Source of the DNA: Salinimicrobium sp049680855
GTDB taxonomy: Bacteria > Bacteroidota > Bacteroidia > Flavobacteriales > Flavobacteriaceae
Direction of reading: 5' to 3'
NCBI RefSeq assembly: GCF_049680855.1
Contig: NZ_JBMPGS010000001.1
Coordinates: 496,001-560,000, forward strand
Length of the DNA: 64,000 nucleotides
Positions 32,452-40,925 of this stretch are shown here, piece by piece (the stretch's first letter is position 1; each line of letters starts with the position of its first letter). The notes under the pieces were generated by a model that was given only the letters and a program-made list of their open reading frames with translations, made no database searches and was not told where the DNA came from. Both the position numbers and the translations under genes were made by a program.

Positions 32452-32548
32452 TAATTTAAAGTTCTAAAATCCAAGGTAATAATTATCTCGTTATTTTCTA
32501 TTAATAATTTCCCAGAAAGTGGGGGAGATGTTAAAGATGATTGAAAGA

Positions 32549-33529
32549 CTAGAACATCACCGCTACCAGGTCATCTTCAGAAATGTTATTGAAATATTGC
32601 TTTAAATCAAATTTTTGAAGCACCTCTCGTATGGCCTGTTCTTCGTGCTTACTGTTTTCTAAAGCTCTTTCTACAGGTTCAATATCTTTAATGTGAAAGA
32701 AATCACCGGTGATGTTGACGTCTTTTATGATTCCCTGGGAGACATTCATATTCATTTCCAGGGTTCCACCTTTGGTACGTGCACCTTGCTTGAAATTATA
32801 ATCGGGTGATTTTCCGAAGTTCCATTCCCAGGTGCTGTATTTTTCATCGCGAATCTGCTGGATTTTTTTCAAATCTTCCTCGGTGAACTCATACATCCTG
32901 GCATCTTTGAATGTAGAGGTGATATGATTCATGACCTTATTAGTGAATTCTTCCAAAGAGATTTTTTCTTTGAGGTGATCACTAATGTTCGTCACTCGCT
33001 TCGGAACAGATTTTACGCTCCTGTCTTTGTACTTCAGCGGATTTATTTTTAATGCTCCGCTTACATCGGTCATTTCCGAAGAAAAAAGCAGCGTGCCGTG
33101 GTGAAGGATCTTGTTTTTTACGACATGTTCTGCATTGCCCGAAAATTTCTTGCCTTCAATGGTGAGGTCGTTTCTTCCTTCAAATTTCGCGTCAACGCCA
33201 AGACTATTTAAAACGTCAATAATGGGTTTGGTGTAACGCTCAAAATCTACCATTTCATAGCTGTCGCCGGTGCGAGTAAAGGAGAAATTCAAGTTCCCCA
33301 GGTCGTGGTAGACTGCGCCTCCGCCAGATAATCTTCTCACCACCTTAATTCCTTTTTCCTTCACATAATTTGCATTAATTTCTGCCTGGGTATTTTGATG
33401 TTTGCCTACAATGATGGCATTGTCATTGCGCCAAAGCATAAAACAATCTTCCTTTAGGTGCTTAAATATAAATTCGTCTGTGGCGATATTAAAATAAGGA
33501 TCCGTCGAGTGGTGTTTAATACAGAGCAT
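32549..33529 (-). CDS. lplA: lipoate--protein ligase A
   Basis: Activates and attaches lipoate to 2-oxoacid dehydrogenase and GcvH domains. The catalytic core has RRLSGGGAVYHDLGNLNFSF (near residues 65-84) and GRNDLTIEGKKFSGNA. A C-terminal accessory domain (about 245-326) is present, as in single-chain LplA. The start at 33529 (MLCIKHHS) is chosen because an upstream TTG lies inside the promoter. It is a single-gene unit. Confidence 0.95.
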   Translation of the reverse strand: MLCIKHHSTDPYFNIATDEFIFKHLKEDCFMLWRNDNAIIVGKHQNTQAEINANYVKEKGIKVVRRLSGGGAVYHDLGNLNFSFTRTGDSYEMVDFERYTKPIIDVLNSLGVDAKFEGRNDLTIEGKKFSGNAEHVVKNKILHHGTLLFSSEMTDVSGALKINPLKYKDRSVKSVPKRVTNISDHLKEKISLEEFTNKVMNHITSTFKDARMYEFTEEDLKKIQQIRDEKYSTWEWNFGKSPDYNFKQGARTKGGTLEMNMNVSQGIIKDVNITGDFFHIKDIEPVERALENSKHEEQAIREVLQKFDLKQYFNNISEDDLVAVMF

Positions 33530-33550
33530 GCCTATAATTTTGGGTTCTAA

Positions 33551-33558
33551 CAAAAATA
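33551..33558 (-). promoter_or_regulatory. -7 promoter element of lplA
   Basis: Minus-strand TATTTTTG, exact TAnnTTTG, 22 bases before the lplA start codon. Confidence 0.55.
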
Positions 33559-33652
33559 AGGAAGAGAAAGCCCATTTTTGAATCTTTGGAAACTTTTCTG
33601 AAGGAAATTCAGACGAATTAGAGAACGCGGAAAATATCCCGTTTCAGAAATG

Positions 33653-34447
33653 CTATTTTCGGGTCTTCTTTTTAACTTCCTCTTTCCAATCCTTGCCTAC
33701 TGCTGAAAGATACTCTGAATAATTCCAGGTATCGAGGCTGGATTTTAGGTTTTTATCTTTTTCAGCTATATAAGTTTCATCCTCGGGCATATCGGTAACT
33801 TTGAACCCACAACTTCGCAGAAGAGAAAGAATTCCCTGATGGTTGATCGCCCACCAATTGGTAGGATCACCCGCCAGTTTGTGTTCAATAAATGCCATTT
33901 TTGGCCAGGCATCATTTTTCATGATCTCCCGTTTGTGAAATTCCACATCTTCCGGAATCTCCATTTCCTCTTTTCCGGGGAGGGAAAGGGTTTGGAAAAC
34001 CATCATTTTTCGCACTTTTTGGGTGAGAATGTCCATGGCAAGGGAAGGATAACGCAAATGGTAGAACACGCCCATAAACCACACGAGGTCAAATTGTTCC
34101 TCGGTGTGGGCCAGGTCGTACACCTGCATTTGTTTGAATCTTATCTTGTCATCCAGCCCGAATTGTTCTGCAGTCCATCTTGCCTGTTTCAGGTAATGCT
34201 CGTCAAGGTCGATTCCCAACACATCGGCGCCTCTTTTGGCAAGTTCTATGGAATAAAATCCGGCGTTGCAGCCAATATCAAGTACTTTCCAGCCGTTAAG
34301 GTCTTCCGGAATGGAATCTTTTATGTTTTCCCATTTAAAGCTGGGGAAATCGCCTAAAAAATGATTGGGTGCTGTTTCGGTACCATCAGGAAGATGAATG
34401 TTATGAAACCAGGGAGACAATTCTTTTACTGCTGTTTTTGTAGACAT
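33653..34447 (-). CDS. CmoB-like SAM-dependent methyltransferase of a glycosylation operon
   Basis: A 264-residue class I methyltransferase with motif I VLDIGCNAGFYSIELAKRG (about 56-74) and the acidic VLGIDLDEHYL strand. The segments WFHNIHLPDG and FMGVFYHLRYP are typical of the CmoB relatives, which act on tRNA with carboxy-SAM. Here the gene ends a glycosyltransferase operon, so a sugar or aglycone is a likelier substrate. I recall the family as TIGR04290, found with glycosyltransferases, but could not check. It starts seven bases after the preceding GT gene. Confidence 0.85.
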   Translation of the reverse strand: MSTKTAVKELSPWFHNIHLPDGTETAPNHFLGDFPSFKWENIKDSIPEDLNGWKVLDIGCNAGFYSIELAKRGADVLGIDLDEHYLKQARWTAEQFGLDDKIRFKQMQVYDLAHTEEQFDLVWFMGVFYHLRYPSLAMDILTQKVRKMMVFQTLSLPGKEEMEIPEDVEFHKREIMKNDAWPKMAFIEHKLAGDPTNWWAINHQGILSLLRSCGFKVTDMPEDETYIAEKDKNLKSSLDTWNYSEYLSAVGKDWKEEVKKKTRK

Positions 34448-34454
34448 AGTTGTT

Positions 34455-35531
34455 TTATACTTTTTCTGAAGGCTGCAGGATCTCTTTTACATAGCCTTCC
34501 AGTTCTTTTGCTCTAGCCGCAGCCGTGTGGTGCTTAAGCACTTTTTGTCGTGCATTCTCACCAATTTGTTTTCTTTCTTCTTCGGAAATATCACTGAAAT
34601 ATTCCAGCACCTCGTCAGAGGTTTTTGCAATCAGGATCTCTTTTCCAGGTTCAAAAATGGTTTCAATGCCATCCCAGTAATCTGAAATAATTGGTACACC
34701 ACAAGCCGCCGCTTCAAATAATCTAACGCTGGGTGAATAACCGGCTTTGATCATATCTTCCCGGGTGACATTTAGCGTATATTTTTGGGAATTGTAAAAA
34801 GATCTATGTTCTGCCGGGGGCAAATGATCGATTCTTTCCACATTTTCGGGCCATTCAATTTCCTGCGGATATTGCGGACCTGCAACTACAAATTTGGCAT
34901 CTTTAATTTCCCTGGCAGATTTTATCATTAGCTCATTGACCGTTGGCTGTCGGTCATCGCTGTAAGTTCCCAGGTAGCCCATTTGCCATTTCAGTTCATT
35001 ATCTTCAGGATGGTAAAGATCGGGATCAACCGAGCAGTAAAGCGGCTTTGCCATAGGGCTGCCGTACTTGTTTTCCAGAAGGTCAAGTGTGGGTCCGCCG
35101 CAAAATGACAGGAAAAGATCGTATTTACTAATCAATTCCGGGTCTATATATTCGAAATCTTTCCGTTTCAGTTTTGCCAATGTAACCGGAGTATCGATGT
35201 CGTAGAAAGCTGTGATTCCTTTTGCGGTTTCAATAGCCCAGGTACCGACTTCCACCCCTTGCTGAACGTATGATCCCACTATTACCACATCTGCTTCAGC
35301 AACTTCCGAAGCATAATCTTCTTTTAACTCTTCATTGGTTTTATACAATCCGAGTTTGCAAAACTCAGGATTTGGCATATCACGGTTTTCGGCGTAATAA
35401 GGAACATCTTTTTCCAGGAAGAGGATGTCGTGCCCTAGCGCCTTAAGCTCTTTCAATAAAGCCCTGTACGTGGTGGCGTGACCATTTCCCCAGGAAGAGG
35501 TAACAGATAAACCTATAATTACAAATTTCAT
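34455..35531 (-). CDS. CgeB-like glycosyltransferase, paralog 3
   Basis: A 358-residue GT-B-fold protein. The N-terminus (MKFVIIGLSVTSSWGNGHAT, then LKALGHDILFLEKD) is an acceptor-side Rossmann half. The C-terminal motif GYSPSVRLFEAAACGVPIIS with DYWDGIETIFEPG is the nucleotide-sugar half of CgeB-type enzymes. It resembles its two upstream neighbours closely enough to suggest tandem duplication. No signal or membrane helix is present, so it acts in the cytoplasm. Donor and acceptor are unknown. Confidence 0.87.
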   Translation of the reverse strand: MKFVIIGLSVTSSWGNGHATTYRALLKELKALGHDILFLEKDVPYYAENRDMPNPEFCKLGLYKTNEELKEDYASEVAEADVVIVGSYVQQGVEVGTWAIETAKGITAFYDIDTPVTLAKLKRKDFEYIDPELISKYDLFLSFCGGPTLDLLENKYGSPMAKPLYCSVDPDLYHPEDNELKWQMGYLGTYSDDRQPTVNELMIKSAREIKDAKFVVAGPQYPQEIEWPENVERIDHLPPAEHRSFYNSQKYTLNVTREDMIKAGYSPSVRLFEAAACGVPIISDYWDGIETIFEPGKEILIAKTSDEVLEYFSDISEEERKQIGENARQKVLKHHTAAARAKELEGYVKEILQPSEKV

Positions 35532-35534
35532 TTT

Positions 35535-36650
35535 TTAGATTTTTGGGTTTTCTACGGCTTTAGGTTCGATCTCCAGTTTTTCAGCGATTACAGATTCTAA
35601 CAGTTCTGCGCGGTGCTCATAAGTATGAGCAGAAAGTACCTTTTTGTAGGCTGCCTGTCCGATTTCCTTAGCTCTCTCAGGCGTGAGTTCTGCAAGGACG
35701 TTTTCCACTTCTTCACCGCTTTTTACCACAATGATTTCTTCATCGGGTTCAAAAAAGGTCTCGATTCCTTTCCAGTAATCGGTGATAATACAGGCTGCGG
35801 CCCCGGCGGCTTCAAAAACCCGGGTTGCAGGTGAAAATCCGTATTTTGCCATACTGTCCCGACTAATATTCAACACTGCCATTGAGGTGCAGTTAAAGGC
35901 GTTGTGCTCTTTTGTATATACGTGACCTAGGTAATCGATGTTATCAGGCATTGGTTTGTCTCCCCACCCGCTTCCACCGAGCAAAAATCTTTTCTCCGGA
36001 AGGTTTCCTGCAGGTTTTATAAAAAATTCCTCCACTCGTTTTTCCCTGTCGGGAAGCCTGTTTCCGAGGAATGCCAGCGTACCATCAAATTTTTGATCTG
36101 CATCCACCGGGAAATGAGTATCGGTATCTAAAGCATTATATATCGGAATACACTTTTTAGCACCGTTCCGTTGGTAAGCATCGATCACCGGTTGCCCTCC
36201 GCCGTACGTCAATACAAAATCGTATTTCGGAATTAATTCGTTGAACTGGTCTTCTTTATTTTCTTCAATCCTGTCAAGTGTTGCCGGTGCATCCACATCC
36301 CAGAAAATGATGAGGTTTTTCTCGCTTTTCAGTTCAGTGACTTCTTTTTCCAAAAACTCGTCAAAAGCGCCCACCCCGCTGGCTTTGATGATCACATCGG
36401 CTGTTGAAGCTTCTTTTAATAACTTCCGAAGTGTATTTTCATCTTTTTCATACACTACCACCTTGCACCAATCGGGATCTTCAATGTCACGGTGTTTTTG
36501 CCGCTCGTAAATATCGGGTTCGTAAAAGGTGACGTCGTGGCCCATGCGGTGCAGCGCCTTTACGATGCCGCGATAGTAGGTTGCTGCGCCGTTCCAGTAC
36601 GCTGAAACAATACTGGAGCCGAAAAATGCTATTTTTAGATCAGTTTTCAT
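35535..36650 (-). CDS. CgeB-like glycosyltransferase, paralog 2
   Basis: A 371-residue GT-B protein. The N-terminal pattern (FFGSSIVSAYWNGAATYYRG, ALHRMGHDVTFYEPD) and the C-terminal GFSPATRVFEAAGAAACIIT with DYWKGIETFFEP match those of the flanking paralogs. The start overlaps the stop of the previous gene by four bases, indicating coupled translation. Three similar but diverged enzymes in a row suggest three successive sugar additions or different acceptors. Confidence 0.87.
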   Translation of the reverse strand: MKTDLKIAFFGSSIVSAYWNGAATYYRGIVKALHRMGHDVTFYEPDIYERQKHRDIEDPDWCKVVVYEKDENTLRKLLKEASTADVIIKASGVGAFDEFLEKEVTELKSEKNLIIFWDVDAPATLDRIEENKEDQFNELIPKYDFVLTYGGGQPVIDAYQRNGAKKCIPIYNALDTDTHFPVDADQKFDGTLAFLGNRLPDREKRVEEFFIKPAGNLPEKRFLLGGSGWGDKPMPDNIDYLGHVYTKEHNAFNCTSMAVLNISRDSMAKYGFSPATRVFEAAGAAACIITDYWKGIETFFEPDEEIIVVKSGEEVENVLAELTPERAKEIGQAAYKKVLSAHTYEHRAELLESVIAEKLEIEPKAVENPKI

Positions 36651-37783
36651 CCTTCTTGTGATTTGTTGTGGATTGGAAAGATTTTTTCTTCAGATATTCC
36701 CATTTCCTGCAGAATTAATTCCAGACCGTCAATACGGTGCGCGCAGGTATGTCTTTCTTCGATGGTTTTTCTTCCGTTTTGAGAGAGGCTTTGTGCCAGT
36801 TGCGCACTTTTCAATACTTCTGCAATGCGGTAGCCCATGTCATTTCCGTTGTTTACCATGAGGTAATCTTCTCCCGGAGTGAACATATTTTCGGCATCTT
36901 CCCAGGGAGAACAAATCAACGGGATGCCGCAGGAAAGTGCTTCAAAAGGTCGGATTGTCGGGATACCCGGAAGCATCTCTACGTATGGTCTTCTTGGCAC
37001 GTGCACAGTCACTTTGTATTTTGCGAAAACTTCAGGAACTTTATAATTCGGGAGCCAGCCTCCGTATTCAATTCCGGCGTCTGCAAGGGCTTTTTTTGCT
37101 TTTTCAGGATAACGTACGCCGTAAACTTTGGCTTTAATGCCCAACTCCTTCACCGGTTCGATAAGGTATTCCATCAATTCCTCGGTGCGTTCATTATCGC
37201 CCCAGTTTCCTATCCACACCAGGTCGCCTTCTTTTTCTTCATCTCGGTTGGGTGTAAAAAAATCAGCATCGGCAGCTTCGTGCCACGTCCAGACTTTATC
37301 CACCCATTTTTTTTCTTCGTATATTTTTTTGATCACATCTCCAAAAACAAGCGCCCCGTCATAATTGCTGAAGTCGTACTTTGACATACTTTCTTCATCT
37401 GAAACCGCCCGGTGATGGGTATCGTGAAATAGCAATTTATAACCGTATTTTTCTTTCTTTTTACCAACTTCCGAAACTAGTTCCGGCTCATTCCATTCGT
37501 GAACAATGACCAAATCTGCATCCTTCAAAAGGCCATCGTAATTAATCTTTTTCTGCGGATTGTAAAACTGCGGATTCAAAGAAGGGTAGTACTGGCGGAA
37601 TTCATCCAGCTTTTCGGCACCATGATCTTTGATGAGATTCTGTAAACTCCATCCGCCTTCGGGTTCGTAAACGTCTACATCATGTCCTCTTTTCTGAAGT
37701 TCTTTTACGCTTCCTCTTAGGAAATGAGCATTTCCATGGTTCCAATCCGAATACAACGAATGGTAAAACATCACTATTTTCAT
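36647..37783 (-). CDS. CgeB-like glycosyltransferase, paralog 1
   Basis: A 378-residue GT-B protein that begins MKIVMFYHSLYSDWNHGNAH and has KRGHDVDVYEPEGGW. The C-terminal half has IPTIRPFEALSCGIPLIC and MFTPGEDYL. It is the most diverged of the three paralogs. It overlaps both neighbours by four bases, so translation of the GT block is tightly linked. Confidence 0.87.
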   Translation of the reverse strand: MKIVMFYHSLYSDWNHGNAHFLRGSVKELQKRGHDVDVYEPEGGWSLQNLIKDHGAEKLDEFRQYYPSLNPQFYNPQKKINYDGLLKDADLVIVHEWNEPELVSEVGKKKEKYGYKLLFHDTHHRAVSDEESMSKYDFSNYDGALVFGDVIKKIYEEKKWVDKVWTWHEAADADFFTPNRDEEKEGDLVWIGNWGDNERTEELMEYLIEPVKELGIKAKVYGVRYPEKAKKALADAGIEYGGWLPNYKVPEVFAKYKVTVHVPRRPYVEMLPGIPTIRPFEALSCGIPLICSPWEDAENMFTPGEDYLMVNNGNDMGYRIAEVLKSAQLAQSLSQNGRKTIEERHTCAHRIDGLELILQEMGISEEKIFPIHNKSQEG

Positions 37784-38877
37784 ACAGTTGCGAGCTTTGG
37801 TTTTGATTTGCTTTCGATTATTTCTCGATAAAGGTTGATATATTCGGAAGCCATTTTTTCTGAAGAATATTCTTTCGCTTTGCTTTTCGCTTTTTCTGAA
37901 AATTCTTGCCTTAAGGTGTCATTTTTGATCAGCTGAAGGATCTTTTCCTGTGCCTGCGGTTCATCTTCAGGATCAAAAAATGCAGCAGAATCTTCCCAAA
38001 TTTCCTTTAAAGTGTCAAGCTCACTGAGGATCAATGCACAGCCCGATTTTGCAGCTTCCAGAATCGCAAGTCCGAAGGGTTCATACTTTGTAGGGCTCAC
38101 AAAAATGCTCGCCCGTTGCATCCATTCCCGAACCTCATAAGGCTGTAATTTTCCGAGGAATTTCACATTTTCAAATTCCGATTTTTCACCGGTTCCGGGG
38201 TTTTTAAGATCTCCGGCGATGTACACCGGCCACGGAAGGTTTTTGGCAATATGTGAAAGCAGCTTTAGATTTTTGGCTTCGTCCCAAATCCGCCCAATGC
38301 ACAAAATAAATTCTTCCTTTTCTTTTTCTTCCGAAGGATTCATGTCACGACCGTTATAAATCATTTTGGTAGCAGTTTCAAAATTGTGTGTGCTTTTTGC
38401 CTTTTTAAGAATAGCCTTGGTGGGGCTCACCACCATATCAGATTCTTCAAGGGATTCCTGGACAACCTGCGTATATCTATCCCATGATTCCGGAGCCGAG
38501 GTTCCCTTCACCGCCTGCCACCAGGTTTGTACGCAGGAATGGAAAACAGTAAGGATTGGGCAGGTCCAGTCTTCGCCAATGTGAGCATAGTTGTTTAAAT
38601 GCACCACATCTGGATAGATCGTGTGATAAATGGAATTGATCCATTTGCGGGATTTCTCTACGTCTTCCCATGGATCTTCCATCCATTCCAGTTTAAAGTC
38701 ACTTTTGTACAGCGTTACATTCGGGATCGCTTCCACCTCCTGCATTTGAGCTTCGGAAGGCCAGGCGCCCATGGCAGCCAGATGCACTTCTACCTCGTAT
38801 TCCTGAAGTGCCTTGCACAACTCGAGGGAATAGACCCACACCCCCCCGACAGTGTCTGTGGTCATTAATATTTTCAT
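37780..38877 (-). CDS. family 4 glycosyltransferase
   Basis: A 365-residue GT-B enzyme of the retaining GT4 type. MKILMTTDTVGGVWVYSLEL is the N-terminal glycine-rich loop, FILCIGRIWDEAKNL opens the donor domain, and the EX7E motif is EPFGLAILE. The start at 38877 is chosen over 38904, which would overlap the upstream gene. Only four bases separate it from the preceding stop. It may add the first or core sugar before the CgeB-like enzymes act; that order is a guess. Confidence 0.9.
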   Translation of the reverse strand: MKILMTTDTVGGVWVYSLELCKALQEYEVEVHLAAMGAWPSEAQMQEVEAIPNVTLYKSDFKLEWMEDPWEDVEKSRKWINSIYHTIYPDVVHLNNYAHIGEDWTCPILTVFHSCVQTWWQAVKGTSAPESWDRYTQVVQESLEESDMVVSPTKAILKKAKSTHNFETATKMIYNGRDMNPSEEKEKEEFILCIGRIWDEAKNLKLLSHIAKNLPWPVYIAGDLKNPGTGEKSEFENVKFLGKLQPYEVREWMQRASIFVSPTKYEPFGLAILEAAKSGCALILSELDTLKEIWEDSAAFFDPEDEPQAQEKILQLIKNDTLRQEFSEKAKSKAKEYSSEKMASEYINLYREIIESKSKPKLATV

Positions 38878-38881
38878 TCCC

Positions 38882-39904
38882 TTACCTTCCATATATCCTA
38901 TCAATAATTGTTGCTGTTTTTATAAATTCTTCGGCAGATTCGGCTTCGTAGCCTTGTCCTGCCAGTACTTTTTCTGCCCAGACTACTCCTGCGCGCCCGC
39001 TCCACTCATCGGGAGGGGTGACTAGGGTTTCAGTTTGGGTTCCGTTGTATTTTTCTGCGGTGAAATCGTAAAACGAACCGTTCACATTTTTAAAGGCAGC
39101 GCCTCCTTTGCTTCCGTAGAATTTTGCTTCAATCACGGCATCTTTTCCGACGGAAACATGCCAGGAACATTCCAGATTAATTACTGTATCTTTTTCTGAA
39201 GTCATAGAAACGCTGGCAAAATCTTCTACGTGTTCTTCAAATGAAGTGAGTTTTTTTCCTTGGTGAAAAAGATGACTTCGCACATCAATAATTTCTGGAA
39301 AATCGAGGCTCCACATAACCAGATCGACCAAATGTATTCCAAGGTCCATCACACAACCTCCTCCAGATTTTTTGATGTCGTAGAACCATTCCTTGTCAGG
39401 TCCGTAAGCATTATGAAACACCAGGTCAACCGCATAAATATCTCCAATTTCGCCACTTTTGATAAGGTTGTAAATTGCTTTAAAAGCTTTGGTATGGCGG
39501 TAAGAAAGGTCTACTGCTAGATATTTATCACTTTCTTCTGAAGCGGCTACCACTTCTTTTACTTCTGCAGCAGTTCGCCCTAAGGGCTTCTGGCAGAAAA
39601 CGGCCTTCCCCGATTTTAATGCTTCAATACTTTGCTGAGCGTGCATCGCACTGGGCGTGGCAATCACAATTCCATCTAAATTATCGTTTTGATAAAGCTT
39701 TTCAGGAGATGCTTCAAAAATGGCATTTTTGGCACTCTTTTTAGCTTCTTCTGCATTTTCCTGTACAGGCTCTGCAATGGCAGCAGCATTGGTTTTGGCG
39801 TCTTTTAAAAGGACTTCCATCCTGTTACGGCCAATCCATCCTACGCCGATGAATCCTAAAGAAAGTGGTTTTTGTATTTCTTCTTTTGGTTGGGTTGCAA
39901 TCAT
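38882..39904 (-). CDS. Gfo/Idh/MocA family NAD(P)-dependent oxidoreductase
   Basis: The Rossmann fold begins GFIGVGWIGRNRMEVL (about residues 18-33). The catalytic-lysine motif EKP reads FCQKPLGRTAAE (Lys near residue 104), and GGGCVMDLGIHLVDLVMW carries the conserved His. Members oxidise or reduce sugars and inositols, or scramble stereochemistry through ketosugars. In this operon it probably makes or modifies an unusual sugar. Confidence 0.9.
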   Translation of the reverse strand: MIATQPKEEIQKPLSLGFIGVGWIGRNRMEVLLKDAKTNAAAIAEPVQENAEEAKKSAKNAIFEASPEKLYQNDNLDGIVIATPSAMHAQQSIEALKSGKAVFCQKPLGRTAAEVKEVVAASEESDKYLAVDLSYRHTKAFKAIYNLIKSGEIGDIYAVDLVFHNAYGPDKEWFYDIKKSGGGCVMDLGIHLVDLVMWSLDFPEIIDVRSHLFHQGKKLTSFEEHVEDFASVSMTSEKDTVINLECSWHVSVGKDAVIEAKFYGSKGGAAFKNVNGSFYDFTAEKYNGTQTETLVTPPDEWSGRAGVVWAEKVLAGQGYEAESAEEFIKTATIIDRIYGR

Positions 39905-39911
39905 TGGTTGG

Positions 39912-40925
39912 TTAGTTGGTGGTGATAATTGCTTTTATAAATCCGTCGGGTCTCTCTGTAAGGTGGTGATAGGCTTGTTCCATTTGGTCAAGCGAAAATG
40001 TATGGGTAAAAAAGGGAAACGGATCCATTTTTCCCTCTCTTACAGCCTCAATGGCATCTTTAATTCCCTGAATGTACTTTTGAGGATCCCTTTCGTGCGC
40101 GCTGATCATATCAATCCCGCGCCAGTTGAGCATTTGAACGTTCAGGCTTCGCATCCCGTCCTGATGGAAGCCTGCAACGATTAGTTTTCCTCTTTCGCCG
40201 GTTAGCTCAATGGAAAGGTTCAACGGCCATTCTTTTCCGGTGCATTCAATCACCCTTTCACAGAAGTTTCCGTTGGTTAGTTCTTTTACTTTTTCGATGA
40301 TCTGGTAATGATCGTCCATTTTTACAATTTCGTCAGCTCCCGCTTCTTTGGCGGTTTGCAGAGAGAATTCTCTCCTCGAAATAGCGATCACTCTGGCGCC
40401 TTCAGATTTTGCCAGCTGAATTAATAAACTTCCCAAAAAGCCACTTCCAACTATGGCTACTGTTTGCCCTTTTCGAATATCACTTCTTGAAAAGATGTTC
40501 ATGGCGCATCCCAAAGGTTCTCCCGGAAATGCTTTTCCGTCCAAAAATTCCGGAAGTTTTACCACGCTTTCTTCTTTGGCGATATCGTGCGTGGCATAGG
40601 CGTTATAGGTAAGGGCGGTTACCCTGTCTCCTTCTTTTAAAGTTTTTACACCCTCGCCAACGGCATCAATGACGCCCCAGCCTTCGTGCCCGGGATTTCC
40701 CGGTTCTACAGGATATTCAAACCAGTCGCGGCCTTCCCAAACAGGAATGTTGGAGGCACAAACGCCCGATCCTTCCAGCTTTATACATACCTCGCCTGCT
40801 TTAGGCTCTGGTAAAGCAGCTTCTTTAATAATTACCTTTTTCGGCGCTTCCAGTACTGCCGATTTCCGGAGCTTTTTTTCCTCTGTTATTACCGGCATTT
40901 CCTGTAATGTTCTCGCTGATCTCAT
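39912..40925 (-). CDS. zinc-binding alcohol dehydrogenase family protein
   Basis: MDR-superfamily enzyme. The catalytic zinc Cys is in GSGVCASNIPVWEG and the GHE motif in NPGHEGWG. The coenzyme-binding loop is AIVGSGFLGSLLIQLA. The structural-zinc Cys cluster is absent, as in sorbitol or threonine dehydrogenase variants. The start at 40925 forms an ATGA overlap with the stop of the fusion gene. It probably oxidises a sugar or polyol hydroxyl. Confidence 0.88.
   Translation of the reverse strand: MRSARTLQEMPVITEEKKLRKSAVLEAPKKVIIKEAALPEPKAGEVCIKLEGSGVCASNIPVWEGRDWFEYPVEPGNPGHEGWGVIDAVGEGVKTLKEGDRVTALTYNAYATHDIAKEESVVKLPEFLDGKAFPGEPLGCAMNIFSRSDIRKGQTVAIVGSGFLGSLLIQLAKSEGARVIAISRREFSLQTAKEAGADEIVKMDDHYQIIEKVKELTNGNFCERVIECTGKEWPLNLSIELTGERGKLIVAGFHQDGMRSLNVQMLNWRGIDMISAHERDPQKYIQGIKDAIEAVREGKMDPFPFFTHTFSLDQMEQAYHHLTERPDGFIKAIITTN

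Noticed and set aside
36737..37384. 215-codon plus-strand frame opposite the CgeB-like glycosyltransferase gene
   Set aside because: Its composition is that of an antisense shadow, the opposite frame encodes a clear glycosyltransferase, and there is no promoter.
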